Shown here: positions 54,601 to 64,000 of the stretch, in pieces
Layout of the letters: each line of letters begins with the position of its first letter
How positions within the stretch are numbered: position 1 is the first letter of the stretch
NCBI GenBank assembly: GCA_030272155.1
Contig: CP126196.1
Span: 372,001 to 436,000 of the forward strand
Origin: Tetradesmus obliquus
Taxonomy: Eukaryota; Chlorophyta; Chlorophyceae; Sphaeropleales; Scenedesmaceae
DNA length: 64,000 nucleotides
Direction: 5' to 3'
Position numbers and translations under genes: made by a program
The notes under the pieces: generated by a model
Databases searched by the model: none
The model's input: only the letters and a program-made list of their open reading frames with translations
Told to the model about the DNA's origin: nothing

Positions 54601-55333
54601 GAGGGCAGCACATAACTGCAGTGCAAGGATCAGCAATGGCAGATGCTGCAGCGCATGCACCACAGCACCCGCCAACACACAATCGTAACAGCGAGCGCTC
54701 ATGTGTTTGTGACTGAGCAAAGCTGAGACAGCCTTGCAGGCACAGCTTGCGAGGCAGGCTGCCATTGCAGCACTGCGAGAAGGCGTGCGCCCAGCAGCTA
54801 ACTTGTTCATCAGTCACAACAGATACAAACCTGGCCTCACATAAAATGCGCATGCCCAGCAGGTCAAATACACAATTCTTTGTATCAACGCATGCATTGG
54901 GCTGTGCCTGCAGCACCAGCAAGCCACCGCTGCGGCTGCCGGCTGCAGCGCGTGCTACGCTGCTGCTGCGGCAAGTCAGTGTAGGCTGGGGCAAGCATTG
55001 CTAAAATAGCAATTGGGACAGTAGCTCACGCCTGGCACGGCTTTTATGCAACATTCCATTGCCACCACAGAACACAGCATCAGCGGGCCGACAACATGCC
55101 AGCAAGGTAAAAAATCTCGACACCCTGTCACCAACGCCAACGCAGCACACATGACGCGTGCACTACTGCAACAGATTGTGCAGCCATGTTCATGGCTGGA
55201 CACGCCTGGAACAGAGCTTCAACAGCTGCACCTGACTATCTGCGGTCTTGTGTAAGTGGATTGACACGTTGCCAACAGAGCTGTAATCAAATTGACGCCA
55301 CATACGCCGCAAAAAGTGCCTTCATGCATTCAG
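51606..55333. other. Unresolved 3.7-kb region with candidate minus-strand exons
   Basis: No gene model could be completed. Two minus-strand segments look like exons. 52716-52588 is 43 codons, open, between TTTCAACAG and GTGAGT, reading AVIVLQTGAGVMVSARGSQQ and on. 53857-53700 ends at a GTGAGT donor and reads DYEYAIELAVGIASLEVIIF and on, strongly hydrophobic. Other hydrophobic minus-strand frames occur near 54500-54780, so a membrane protein is possible, but no family motif was recognised. Some plus-strand frames (for example QKRAQVDDTDIHAMLRLSLQ near 52880) look equally protein-like, so the strand is not certain. Confidence 0.3.
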
Positions 55334-57415
55334 CTATCCAAAAACAGAAACCCCTGAGCCAGATACCGTGCGGTGAGGCTGCCTGCCCTGCTGTCGCTGC
55401 TGCTGCCGCTGCTGCTGTCGCTGCTGCTGCTGCTGCTGCCACTCCTGCGCAGCGCGCTGCTGCTGCCGCTGCTGCCCCTGGCTGCTGGCTGCCTCAACCA
55501 GATCAGTCAAGCTGCCAGCAGGCGGCATGGACAGCACCGCAAACAGCCCTAGCTGCTCCCAGCTCAGGCAGCCAGCTGTGTGGCAGCATGCTGCCATCAG
55601 CAGCAGTGCCTCCTTGCGCAGCAACACCTGCAGCCGCTGCAGCTGCTGCTCCAGCTGCTCCATGCCCAGCAGGCGCTGCAGCCCCTCAGCAGAGCAGCTA
55701 GTGGCAGCAGCAGCAGCATGTGTCTGCTGCTGCTGCGGCTGCTGGTCAGCTGCTGCACCAGCAACAGCCAGCTGCAGCTGCTGCCGCTCTTGCCTGGCTG
55801 CTGCCAGCAACCTCCCAAAAAGGCCCGCGCCCAGCGCGATTGTTTCCTGCAGGGAAATGCACACAGGCGCACCAGCACTGAGAGGGGCATGCGTGCTGGT
55901 CTGTCTGCTTCAATCTGGCATGACCCCACCCAAAGGAGTCACAACCAGCATCCTAAGTCACCAGCATTCGACACCGAACATTCAGCATCAGCAGCCAGGA
56001 TGCTGGGATGCTAGGAGCCACGCTCCAAGCTGTCAAGCGCCGCCCTTCCCAATGATGAAAGCAGACACGTTGGTACGGCAGTAGCACAGCAAGCCGGCAG
56101 CTGTGAGGCCAGATGGGCATGCAGCATGCAGTGCCTTACCTGCTGCTGCTGAGTGAGCTGCAGCTGCTGCATGAGCCACTCCTGGCGCTGCTGCTGCTGG
56201 GGCGCAGGCTCCAGCCACGGTTGCATCGTCTCGCAGTTGATGCTGGCAAAAGTTGCAAGCAGCTCGTGCCTGTTCAGCAGCAGCAGGCTAGACAGCAGCC
56301 AACAGAACCTGCAGGAGCAGGAGCACCAGCGATGCCGTCAGTACCGCAACATTAGGGTGCGGGCCGATGGCGTTGGTGCTAGGGCTTGATGGGTAACATG
56401 ATGATGATGACACAAGCAGAACATGCGCACGTTGATCGAGGGTAGCTGCTGCTGGATGCGCATGGGACACCTAGTTGCACATGCTGCGGGCGATGTGCCG
56501 CACACAACTTTTGCATCCCCATCCACACCTGGCGATGTTAGTCTGTACTCGCAGCAGCGTCACCGCCGTGCGACCCCCCGGCCTGTCTGGTTGCCCCAGC
56601 AGGTGCAGCGCGAGTGCGACATCCTCGACGCAGCGGCAGTAGCACTGCGACAGCTGCTGCAGCGTCATGTCTGCTGCTGCTGGCCACGCCGGCAGCGACA
56701 GCAGGTACTGCAGCAGCACCATAGGCCGGCTGGGGCACTGCTGGTGTGCAGCTGCTGCTGCCTGTGTAGGCATGGCTGTCGCTGTGCCGGCTGCTGCTGC
56801 TACTGCTGACGCCTGACAGCTGTGTGTAGGTTCTGGTGGCGGAGCTTCATTTGCACGATGCCCTGCCTTGGTGCATGAGGCGTCAGGTGGCTGACCTAGG
56901 GCGAATGGGAACGCGACAGCGATAGCGATGGGTGCTGCCTCCTGCTGCTGCTGCTGCTGCTGGCCACTGCTGCTGGAGGTGCCGCCCTGTGCAGGCAGTG
57001 CCGAGGCTGCATTGTGAGGGTCGCCTCCCAGAGACGTTTCTGTCAAACTGCTGGTGTTTGCGGTGCTTGATCGCTCTGCATCCTGTAGTGGCAACTGCTG
57101 CAGCTGCTGAAGAAGTGCTGCTTGTTCCTCCTGCAAGCTAATGCTCTGCGCTGCAGCGGCTGCACAAGCAGTGTCATTCATCCCTGCTGCATGGCTGTGC
57201 GCCCCTCCTGCAGGCTGCAGCTGCAGCTGCAGCAGCTGCAGTGCTTCACAGCAGCCAGACAGCAGGCCATGCTCCAGCTGCAGCTGTGTCTGCTGCTGCT
57301 TCACTTGCAGGTACTGGGCCTCTGCCACCCCAAGCTGCTGTTGCAACGTGACGATCGCCTGACGCAGACGTTGTACACTGGTAAGTGGACGGTTTCTTCT
57401 TGCTTTGAGCTTCAT
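55334..57415 (-). CDS. bZIP-like coiled-coil protein, possible transcription factor
   Basis: Three phase-compatible exons, 57415-56529, 56308-56140 and 55846-55334, encode 522 residues. Residues 1-40 (MKLKARRNRPLTSVQRLRQA then IVTLQQQLG) match the bZIP basic-region spacing Asn-x7-Arg and run into a heptad-like coiled coil that is only partly leucine-based. A Gln/Ser/Ala-rich middle follows. The later part is helical: LLSLPAWPAAADMTLQQLSQ, FCWLLSSLLLLNRHELLATF, LEQQLQRLQVLLRKEALLLM, LSWEQLGLFAVLSMP. A bZIP followed by a helical C-terminal region is a common green-algal layout, but the zipper is imperfect, so plain coiled-coil protein is the alternative. The third exon ends in a Gln/Arg-rich stretch. 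An upstream exon could supply more of the basic region, because a TTACCAG acceptor-like site lies inside codons ~11-13. Confidence 0.5.
56359..56413 (+). repeat. Short dispersed repeat ending in (ATG)n, copy 3
   Basis: GGGCCGATGGCGTTGG, GGCTTGATGGGTAACATGAT, GATGATGA. It lies in intron 1 of the bZIP-like gene. Confidence 0.75.
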
Positions 57416-58023
57416 GAGCGTGGTGCCCTATGGCCTCTAGTTTCAGGGAGGGCAAGGCGAATGTGCCAGCTACTGGCATCACTATCATTAAAGAAACAGC
57501 TCAGGACAGGATCGCATCACCGATAAATTCTCTTTACTGCCGCTTCTCAACACAGCCCTGAATACTGCCGTTTAGCAAGGGTGACCAAGATGCGCAAACT
57601 TCACAACAGCTATGCATTACTAACGTTTCCGACCCTGGTGTCGTGTGGGTCAAAGTTCTGAGATATGCATACGGTTCCGCGGCGGGTTCTGCATGGCAAC
57701 AGTGTCACTGCTACAGTGACGTCCTTTGATGTGTTGGGTCGCTGGGGTCTGATTATCACGAGGCTATGCACATGTGAGGAGATCCTTCAGTACATGAATA
57801 CTGTAGGATGCTGTGCAGGTGTATTTTGGTGCTGCTGGGCTGGGGTATCATTGGTGCTTTCTGAGGCACACCTGTACTCTGATGGCGGTTGCACTCAGTG
57901 ACTGTGTGTGAAGAACCTGAACAAAGCACTGTCTTTCAAGTGCTTTTGTGTGCAAGCAGCCTGAGCACCACCTAGAACTGGTCGTTTTCAGGCTAATGAG
58001 TGTCTACATACCAATTACCGGTA
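57416..58023. other. Intergenic region before the Helitron cluster
   Basis: It is the presumed promoter of the minus-strand bZIP-like gene. No repeat or exon is recognised. It ends ...GGTA just before the first Helitron terminus. Confidence 0.5.
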
Positions 58024-58461
58024 TCCACTACTAGAAAAAAAAACTGTCCGTCCGTCCGTCAGTCCGTCAGAAGCCTGGCTTAGGACCTGGCCCTTGAACC
58101 CCAGGGCGATTCGAAAACGTGCAGAGGACGCAAACGAGGGCTCGATAGCAACAGATAAATGTTAGTGTAGACATGTGAAGTCGTTTCGAAGCCGTGGGCT
58201 GGGTGCAGCGGTGTTCTGTTGCGGGGTGCTACTGCAAAACATCACGGGCTACAGCAGGAACAGCAGGCAGTGAAGCAACGATATCTGGAAAGCGATGGCG
58301 TGAGAATATTAGTTTCAGCGAAAGGCGAACGGGATAGGGATGATCATGGGTGGCTGCTAAGATTGCAGGTGTTGCAACTGCTGCCCTGAGCACAGCACCA
58401 GCAACAAGGGTGCCTCCCATCATTACTAGATAGGAGTGACGTAGTCACGGGAGACTGCTAG
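58024..58461 (+). mobile_element. Short non-autonomous Helitron, unit 1
   Basis: 438 bases starting TCCACTACTAG directly after an A and ending ...GACTGCTAG followed by T, which fits the Helitron rule of A^T insertion, 5' TC and 3' CTRR. A hairpin GTGAC-GTA-GTCAC (58436-58448) lies nine bases before the CTAG end, the expected position. A (GTCC)n run follows the 5' end. There is no coding capacity. Unit 2 is closely similar throughout. Confidence 0.85.
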
Positions 58462-58903
58462 TCCATCTACTATCTACTACTAGAAAAAAATACGGTCAGT
58501 CCGTCAGTCAGAAGCCTGGCTTAGGACCTGGCCCTTGAACCCCAGGGCGATCGGATAATGTGCAGAGGACGCAAACGAGAGTGCGACAGCAACAGATAAA
58601 AGTTAGTGTAGACATGTGAAGTCGTTTCGAAGCCGTGGGCTGGGTGCAGCGGTGTTCTGTTGCGGGGTGCTACTGCAAAACATCACGGGCTACAGCAGGA
58701 ACAGCAGGCAGTGAAGCAACGATATCTGGGAAGCGATGGCGTGAGAATATTACTTTCAGCGAAAGGCGAACGGGATAGGGATGATCATGGGTGGCTGCTA
58801 AGATTGCAGGTGTTGCAGTTGCTGCCCTGAGGACAGCACCAGCAAGCACGGGTGCCTCCCATCATTACTAGATAGGAGTGACGTAGTCACGGGAAACTGC
58901 TAG
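58462..58903 (+). mobile_element. Short non-autonomous Helitron, unit 2
   Basis: 442 bases abutting unit 1 with no bases between. It begins TCCATCTACTATCTACTACT and ends ...AACTGCTAG with the same hairpin (58878-58890). Differences from unit 1 are scattered substitutions and small indels; the 5' end has a short TCTACTA duplication. Confidence 0.85.
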
Positions 58904-59576
58904 TCCACTACTAGAAAAAAATAGTGTCCGTCAGAAGCCTGGCTTAGGACCTGGCCGTTGAACCCCAGGGCGTGTGCGGAACTCGGTAGATACTCGGTAG
59001 ATACAAGCAGTGCAGCGTCGCGAAGCGCTTAGATTTTTCAACCGCATACCTGTGAGATGCAGCACCTTGCGATCAGCTCTGTTCCTGTTGTCGCAGTTGT
59101 AACCACCAAGCACAGCGCTGAACGACGTTGGTGCTCGAAGGATGCATATACGTTGTACATCAGGTGGTGGACAGTGATCAGCGTGATCTTGCTGGCCATC
59201 ACTGCCACGGCTGCAGCAACCACCACACCCAACAGCAGGGCGTCTCTGCAGCGGCAGCAGCACGCTGCGAGGCAAGCAGATCGCGATGATCGACATGAGG
59301 AAGGTCAGTGGTGCCGGTATGGATGTTGTGCGGGCACTGATGTCTACAGAATGTTCGCGAACTTATGCAGAGCGAGCAGTGATCGTCACTGTGAGGCAAG
59401 GTGTGCTGCGCTGAACGCTTCCATTCCTGCTGCCGATTGTTGCTTTTGCAGTGGGAGTTTCACCCGCTGCAATTGGAGCTCCACTCGCCAGTCCACCTGC
59501 AACAGATGCAGCTCAGCCAGCAGCAGCTCAGACACCAGGTGCGTCAACAGCAGCAGCACAGCCAGCACAACAGACG

Positions 59577-62500
59577 ATGCTGGAATGTTGGAATTTCCAT
59601 GAGAGCAATTTGTGGACGTTTGATGTTCAGCTTGATGCCTTCCATCAACTCATGTATGATGTTGCCTGCCTGCCTGCCTGCCTGCCTGCAGGTGCTGCCA
59701 CGGACCCATTGGGCCAGCTGCCACCCAATGTTCAGCAGCGGCAGCAACAGTTCCTTGCCAGCATGTTCACTGCACCGCAGCCTGTGCATTCTGCCTACCA
59801 GAATGCGGTGCAGGTTATGCAGCGGCGCTTGCAGGAACAGGCAGCAGCCCGTGCTGCTGCGGCAGCAGCCCAGCAGCCGCGGCCAGCAGCCCAGCAGGCG
59901 GGTGCAGCAGCCCAGCCCCCAGTCACCACTGCATCAGCGCAGTTCCTGGCAGAAGTCACAGTGCCGGCGCAGGCGCACCCGCACAGACCAGTGCTGCTTC
60001 CGGCTCGCGTCCTGCGCGTGACATCTCAGCAGCACCTTCAGCAGGTGCTTGCGCAGTTGCAACATGAGTATGATGTCCCGCTGCAGTACTCAGTGCGGTA
60101 TTTGCTGCCAGCACAGCCACCCGTGCAGCCACAGCCGCAGCTGCCGCCACAGCAGCCGCCTGTGGCACGCGCAGAAACAGCATCGCAGCAAGAGCGCTTG
60201 CGGCAGCAGTTGCTGCAGCGACTGGAGCAGCAGCTTCAAGCCAACACCGCCTCAGACCACCCCAGCACAGGTGAGCAGGCATGTGGCACTGCAGTAGGCT
60301 TTTGTGGGCTGTGCAGTAGGCTTTGGTGCAGCATTGCAAAAGGCTGCAGTGGCCAGCGCAGTAGGCAGCATGGCAATGCAGAGTGCTGCAGGTTGCCATC
60401 AAGCACCTGCGTGCATGCACAGGCCTCCCTCTGGCAACTGGGCAGTCAAACCAACTCTCTCGCACTTTGCTTGCTGTGCCGCCCCGCAGGTGCTGCTGCC
60501 GGCAATGCAGGCGTGCTGCTCGGTGCTGCTGCTGTTCTTGCGGCAGCAGCTGTTGGTGCCAGTGGCACAGCTCATGCAGCAAACCCCACCCCTCGCCGCA
60601 ACTGGGTGCAGACGTTGTTCGCCCGTGTACAGCGTGACCAGCAGCAACGGCAGCAGCCTGGACGGCAGCCAGGGCAACAGCAGCAACATAATTCGCGACG
60701 TGGCAGGCGCCGGCAGCAGCAGCAGCAACGGCGTGCTAACCGCACTGAGCAGGAGGCTGCTGCAGACAGAGAGCGCAACAGTCAGCAGCAACAGCAGCAC
60801 CGCGCCAACCGCAGTGAGCAGGAAGCTGATGCAGACAGAGAGCGCAACAGTCAGCAGCAACAGCAGCACCGCGCCAACCGCAGTGAGCAGGAAGCTGATG
60901 CAGACAGGGAGCGCAACAGGCAGCAGCGACAGCAGCAGCGTGTCCGCAACAAGCCACTGTACAAGGCTGCCCTCACCCAGCCGCTGGTGGCCCCTGCTGC
61001 ACATAATGTGGGCAGCCTCAGCCGCACATGTCAGCAGTGCAATGCCAAGCTGTGGCCTCGGGAAGTGCGCCCTAACGGCACAGGCGGCCGGCTGTGCTGC
61101 AGCAATGGGCGCGCTGCACTGCTGCACGCGCAGTTCCCACACCCACCCCCGCAGCCGCTGCACCGCTTGATGACTGGCAACGACATTGAGGCCAAGACCT
61201 TTCAGGCAAACCTGCGTGCGTACAACTGCATCCTGCAGATGGCGTACTCTGGCATCCACCTGCAAGACCCACCAGCCGGCCATGGCCCCAACGTCCTGGC
61301 CATCAATGGGTCAGTGTACCACCAGCTGCATGCACTCAACCCGCCTGACGGTATGCCCCGCCGTTTTGGCCAGTTGTATTTGATTGATGACAGGGACGAG
61401 ATGGTTGTGCAGCGCATGGCAGCTCTGAATTTAATGCCTGGTGACCGCGCAGGTCAAGTGTGGTCCTCCACTCTGCGCAGCCTGCAGGACATGCTGATTG
61501 TCTGCAACCCTTATGCCGGCTCTTTGCATGATTTGCGTGAGATGAATCCAGCAGAGATGGATCAGTGGTACTTGGGGATTCAGGTTGATGGTGACTTTGA
61601 CATGCGGCGGTACAACGCCCCTACTAGCAGTGAGGTTGCTGGTCTCATGCCAGGTGATGGTGATGAGCCGCAGGCACAGCGTGTTGCGGTGGCCATAAAG
61701 TTCAATGGTGATGCTGTGTTCATCAAGGAGGACAACCCTGCATTCACACCGCTGCACTTTGTATTGTTGCATCCGCGAGGGGAGAGGGGGTGGAGCTCAA
61801 ACCTTGCAGCGCTACCCCCTGTTGGTCGACAGCAAGCAGCTGGTGATGATGATGGGGGCGGCAGTGATGACGAGGGTGATGGTGGCGAGGCAGGTGATGA
61901 GCAGGTGCATGGTAGGCGGCAGCAGAACATCACACCCCGCCAATGGGCGGCTTATCATATGCATGAAAGGTTGCCTGCTGGCAACAACCTGCATGTGTAT
62001 GGCAAGCGCCTATACCAAGAATTTTTGGTTGACTCATATTGTGTGATGGAAGGCCAGCGGTTGCGTTGGTTGCGGTTCAACCAAAGTTCCATCAGGGCTG
62101 AGCTGTACCAGGGCCTGCAGGACCACTTGCATGCAGCAGATGGGCAGGCTCCACATGTAGGCAGGCGTGTTGTGTTGCCTTCCACATTCATTGGCAGCCC
62201 TCGCAACATGCACCAACTTTACCAGGATTCCATGTCTATTGTGCGCGCACTGCACAAGCCAGACCTGTTCATTACAATGACCTGCAACCCCAACTGGCCT
62301 GAGATTCTGCAGGCTCTGCATGCGAACCAGAACTCAAATGACCGTGTTGACATTCAGAACAGGGTTTTCAAGATGAAGCTGCAGGCATTGTTGAATGACA
62401 TTCAGAATGAGTGGGTTTTTGGGCAGCCAGTAGGTTGCATCTATGTGGTGGAGTTCCAGAAGCGTGGCCTGCCGCATGCCCACTTGCTGGTCATCCTGCA

Positions 62501-64000
62501 CACAGATGACAAGCCGCGCACATGCGCTGACTATGACTGCTTCGTGTCAGCAGAGCTGCCTGACCCGATGCTGCAGCCTGAACTGCATGCTGTTGTCACC
62601 AAGCACATGCTGCATGGCCCTTGCGGCACAGCAAGGCCCAGCTGCCCATGCATGGTTGACGGAGTGTGCTCCAAGGGCTTCCCCAAAGACCTGCGTGAGG
62701 AGACATGTGATGCTGTGGATGGGTACCCGCTGTATCGGCGCCGTGCTGGGGCTGAGTTCACCCGCTCAGGTTTTACGTTTGACAACTCATGGGTGGTGCC
62801 TTACAACCCCTGGCTGTCACTGAAGTACCATTGCCACATCAACGTTGAAGTGTGCACGTCCATCAGTGCTGTCAAGTATTTGTACAAGTACGTGTACAAG
62901 GGCCATGACCGTGCTTTGGTTTCTCTGCAACGTGTTGATGTTGATGGAGGTGTGGCTGCAGCGCCAGGTGGTGCGGAGGGTGGTGCTGCTGCTGCTGGGC
63001 AAGGTGCTGTGCAAGCACCTCCCGATGAAATCAAGCAGTTTGTTGATGGCAGGTATGTGTCGGCGTCTGAAGCAGCTTGGCGCCTCGCTGCGTTCAGTTT
63101 GCACCAGGAAAAGCCCAATGTTGTGCGGTTGCCTGTGCACTGCCCTGGTGAGCAAGTTGTGCACTTTGAGGAAGGCCAGGAGGCAGCAGCTGCTGCAGGA
63201 CCTGCCATCACAAAGCTGACAGCTTGGTTTGATTACAATAGTAGTGCGAAACAGGTGTATGAGGCTGCCATGCATCTGCATGCAGCGCTTGGTGGTGTTG
63301 CACCTGTGGAGCCTGAACAGCTTCGTACGCTGTATCATGACCTGCCCAGCATTGCAGTGTGGAATGCGAGTGACAAGGCATGGCGGCAGCGCCAGCGCGC
63401 ACAGCGGGGTTTTACGCCCATTGGGCGCATGTATAATGTGCATCCCAGTGCGGGCGAGAGGTTTTACCTGCGGTTGTTGCTCTGCCATGTGCCTGGCGCA
63501 ACCTCCTTTGAGGACCTGCGCAGGGTGCCAGGGCATGAGCAGCCCTTCCCCACCTTCAAGGAGGCATGCGCAGCGCGCGGCCTGCTGCAGGATGATGGGG
63601 AGTGGCGTCAGTGCATGCAGGAAGCAGCTGGGCAGAGCATGCCGTACTGCATGCGGGGTATGTTCGCTTCAATTTTGGCATACAATGATGTGGCGGATGC
63701 TGCTGCACTGTGGAATGACTACAAGGGTGCGTTGTGTGATGATCTGCTGCGCACAGCGCGCAGGGTGCTCCCTGCGCGCCAGTTGGATGAGGAGATAGAG
63801 CAGCAGTGTCTGTGGATTCTGGATGGCTTGCTGCGGCAGATGGGCAAGAGCATTGCAGACATCCAAGGCATGCCAGCTTTGCAGCAGCAATTTGCCCCAC
63901 AACAAGGCATTGTTGCCGAGCAGCTGCAGCGCTTCCCTGTGCAGCGCCAGCAGGCAAAGCGTGATGCCATGCTACCGCAGCTGAACGCCGCACAGCGTGC
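59577..64000 (+). CDS. Helitron Rep-helicase (RepHel), 3' end outside window
   Basis: The frame is open from 59415 to 63998 with no stop; ATG 59577 is the first in frame, about 1474 codons in view. N-terminal half: Gln/Ala-rich, with three 23-residue repeats. Around residue 484 there is a zinc-finger-like block (TCQQCNAKLWPREV, LCCSNG). The Rep (HUH endonuclease) domain follows: motif 1 FITMTCNPNWPEI (~898), motif 2 GLPHAHLLV with the His-x-His pair (~963), motif 3 KYLYKYVYKG with paired Tyr (~1100). Then come typical RepHel blocks GRMYNVHPSAGERFYLRLLL and FEDLRRVPG. The window ends at LPQLNAAQR, which looks like the start of the Pif1-type helicase. 60271-60489 looks like an intron (GTGAGC...CCGCAG) of 219 bases without an in-frame stop, so either splicing outcome keeps the frame. 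All visible catalytic residues are intact. Confidence 0.96.
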   Translation, partial: MLECWNFHESNLWTFDVQLDAFHQLMYDVACLPACLPAGAATDPLGQLPPNVQQRQQQFLASMFTAPQPVHSAYQNAVQVMQRRLQEQAAARAAAAAAQQPRPAAQQAGAAAQPPVTTASAQFLAEVTVPAQAHPHRPVLLPARVLRVTSQQHLQQVLAQLQHEYDVPLQYSVRYLLPAQPPVQPQPQLPPQQPPVARAETASQQERLRQQLLQRLEQQLQANTASDHPSTGEQACGTAVGFCGLCSRLWCSIAKGCSGQRSRQHGNAECCRLPSSTCVHAQASLWQLGSQTNSLALCLLCRPAGAAAGNAGVLLGAAAVLAAAAVGASGTAHAANPTPRRNWVQTLFARVQRDQQQRQQPGRQPGQQQQHNSRRGRRRQQQQQRRANRTEQEAAADRERNSQQQQQHRANRSEQEADADRERNSQQQQQHRANRSEQEADADRERNRQQRQQQRVRNKPLYKAALTQPLVAPAAHNVGSLSRTCQQCNAKLWPREVRPNGTGGRLCCSNGRAALLHAQFPHPPPQPLHRLMTGNDIEAKTFQANLRAYNCILQMAYSGIHLQDPPAGHGPNVLAINGSVYHQLHALNPPDGMPRRFGQLYLIDDRDEMVVQRMAALNLMPGDRAGQVWSSTLRSLQDMLIVCNPYAGSLHDLREMNPAEMDQWYLGIQVDGDFDMRRYNAPTSSEVAGLMPGDGDEPQAQRVAVAIKFNGDAVFIKEDNPAFTPLHFVLLHPRGERGWSSNLAALPPVGRQQAAGDDDGGGSDDEGDGGEAGDEQVHGRRQQNITPRQWAAYHMHERLPAGNNLHVYGKRLYQEFLVDSYCVMEGQRLRWLRFNQSSIRAELYQGLQDHLHAADGQAPHVGRRVVLPSTFIGSPRNMHQLYQDSMSIVRALHKPDLFITMTCNPNWPEILQALHANQNSNDRVDIQNRVFKMKLQALLNDIQNEWVFGQPVGCIYVVEFQKRGLPHAHLLVILHTDDKPRTCADYDCFVSAELPDPMLQPELHAVVTKHMLHGPCGTARPSCPCMVDGVCSKGFPKDLREETCDAVDGYPLYRRRAGAEFTRSGFTFDNSWVVPYNPWLSLKYHCHINVEVCTSISAVKYLYKYVYKGHDRALVSLQRVDVDGGVAAAPGGAEGGAAAAGQGAVQAPPDEIKQFVDGRYVSASEAAWRLAAFSLHQEKPNVVRLPVHCPGEQVVHFEEGQEAAAAAGPAITKLTAWFDYNSSAKQVYEAAMHLHAALGGVAPVEPEQLRTLYHDLPSIAVWNASDKAWRQRQRAQRGFTPIGRMYNVHPSAGERFYLRLLLCHVPGATSFEDLRRVPGHEQPFPTFKEACAARGLLQDDGEWRQCMQEAAGQSMPYCMRGMFASILAYNDVADAAALWNDYKGALCDDLLRTARRVLPARQLDEEIEQQCLWILDGLLRQMGKSIADIQGMPALQQQFAPQQGIVAEQLQRFPVQRQQAKRDAMLPQLNAAQR
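60732..60938 (+). repeat. Three 69-bp in-frame repeats in RepHel
   Basis: Units start at 60732, 60801 and 60870 and encode RANRSEQEADADRERNSQQQ plus three more residues with few changes. The sequence is charged and probably helical. Confidence 0.93.

Larger units (their letters stand above)
58904..64000 (+). mobile_element. Autonomous Helitron, 5' part, runs off the window
   Basis: It starts TCCACTACTAG immediately after the CTAG end of unit 2 and shares about 65 bases with the short units (through CCCCAGGGCG near 58972) before diverging. It then carries the Rep-helicase reading frame. The 3' hairpin and CTRR end must lie to the right of the window. A plus-strand frame from ATG 59057 and leader sequence to 59576 have no clear function. 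Confidence 0.9.

Noticed and set aside
59057..59602. Plus-strand frame of 181 codons at the Helitron 5' end
   Set aside because: It starts with ATG but has no recognisable domain and is in a different frame from RepHel; it could be leader sequence or an upstream exon, which cannot be decided here.
60304..61283. Frames of 288-294 codons on both strands over the RepHel N-terminus
   Set aside because: They are out-of-frame shadows of the Gln/Arg-rich repeats; the RepHel frame runs through to the conserved Rep motifs.

Overview
The window looks like nuclear DNA of a green alga of the class Chlorophyceae, probably from the order Sphaeropleales (inference). The evidence is intron-dense genes with GT/AG borders, AGC/CAG/CTG triplet tracts everywhere, an octotricopeptide-repeat (OPR) protein with a RAP domain plus a decaying tandem copy, a plant-type tandem CCCH zinc-finger protein, a V-ATPase B subunit, and Helitron and LINE elements. 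Most long open frames are read-throughs of triplet repeats. The gene models below were rebuilt by joining exons whose reading phases agree across splice sites.

Layout, left to right. 1617-7250 (+): tandem CCCH zinc-finger RNA-binding protein with a very long low-complexity and coiled-coil tail. 7251-12879: no supported gene, two local tandem duplications. 12880-16218 (+): kinesin motor that ends just after the motor domain; its first exon is not found. 17428-18678 (-): small multi-pass membrane protein. 20158-25876 (-): complete 13-exon V-ATPase subunit B, divergently paired with a BTB/T1-domain protein (26190-28715, +). 29920-31785 (-): small hydrophilic four-exon protein, divergently paired with a Ser-rich protein (32118-33458, +). 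34322-37389 (-): frameshifted OPR/RAP copy. 39285-41983 (-): its intact paralogue. 43017-48557 (-): eight-exon GH5 mannanase-like protein with altered active-site motifs. 49434-51540 (-): 5'-truncated, frameshifted LINE. 51606-55333: unresolved, with candidate minus-strand exons. 55334-57415 (-): bZIP-like protein. 58024-64000 (+): two short non-autonomous Helitrons joined head to tail with the 5' end of an autonomous Helitron. Its Rep-helicase frame is open to the right edge of the window, which cuts it just before the helicase domain.

The strongest window-wide pattern is in the introns. Many carry partial copies of an adjacent exon edge together with its splice site, usually the 3' splice site plus the first 10-35 bases of the exon, and less often the exon end plus its 5' splice site. 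This recurs in the zinc-finger gene, the V-ATPase gene (three exons), the small hydrophilic gene and the GH5 gene. In the same genes sense-strand CTG tracts sit directly upstream of many 3' splice sites, apparently serving as the pyrimidine tract. Together these suggest that triplet-repeat instability keeps producing decoy splice sites and pseudo-exon stubs. The genes do not form one pathway; this is an ordinary euchromatic neighbourhood whose unusual feature is how its introns evolve.
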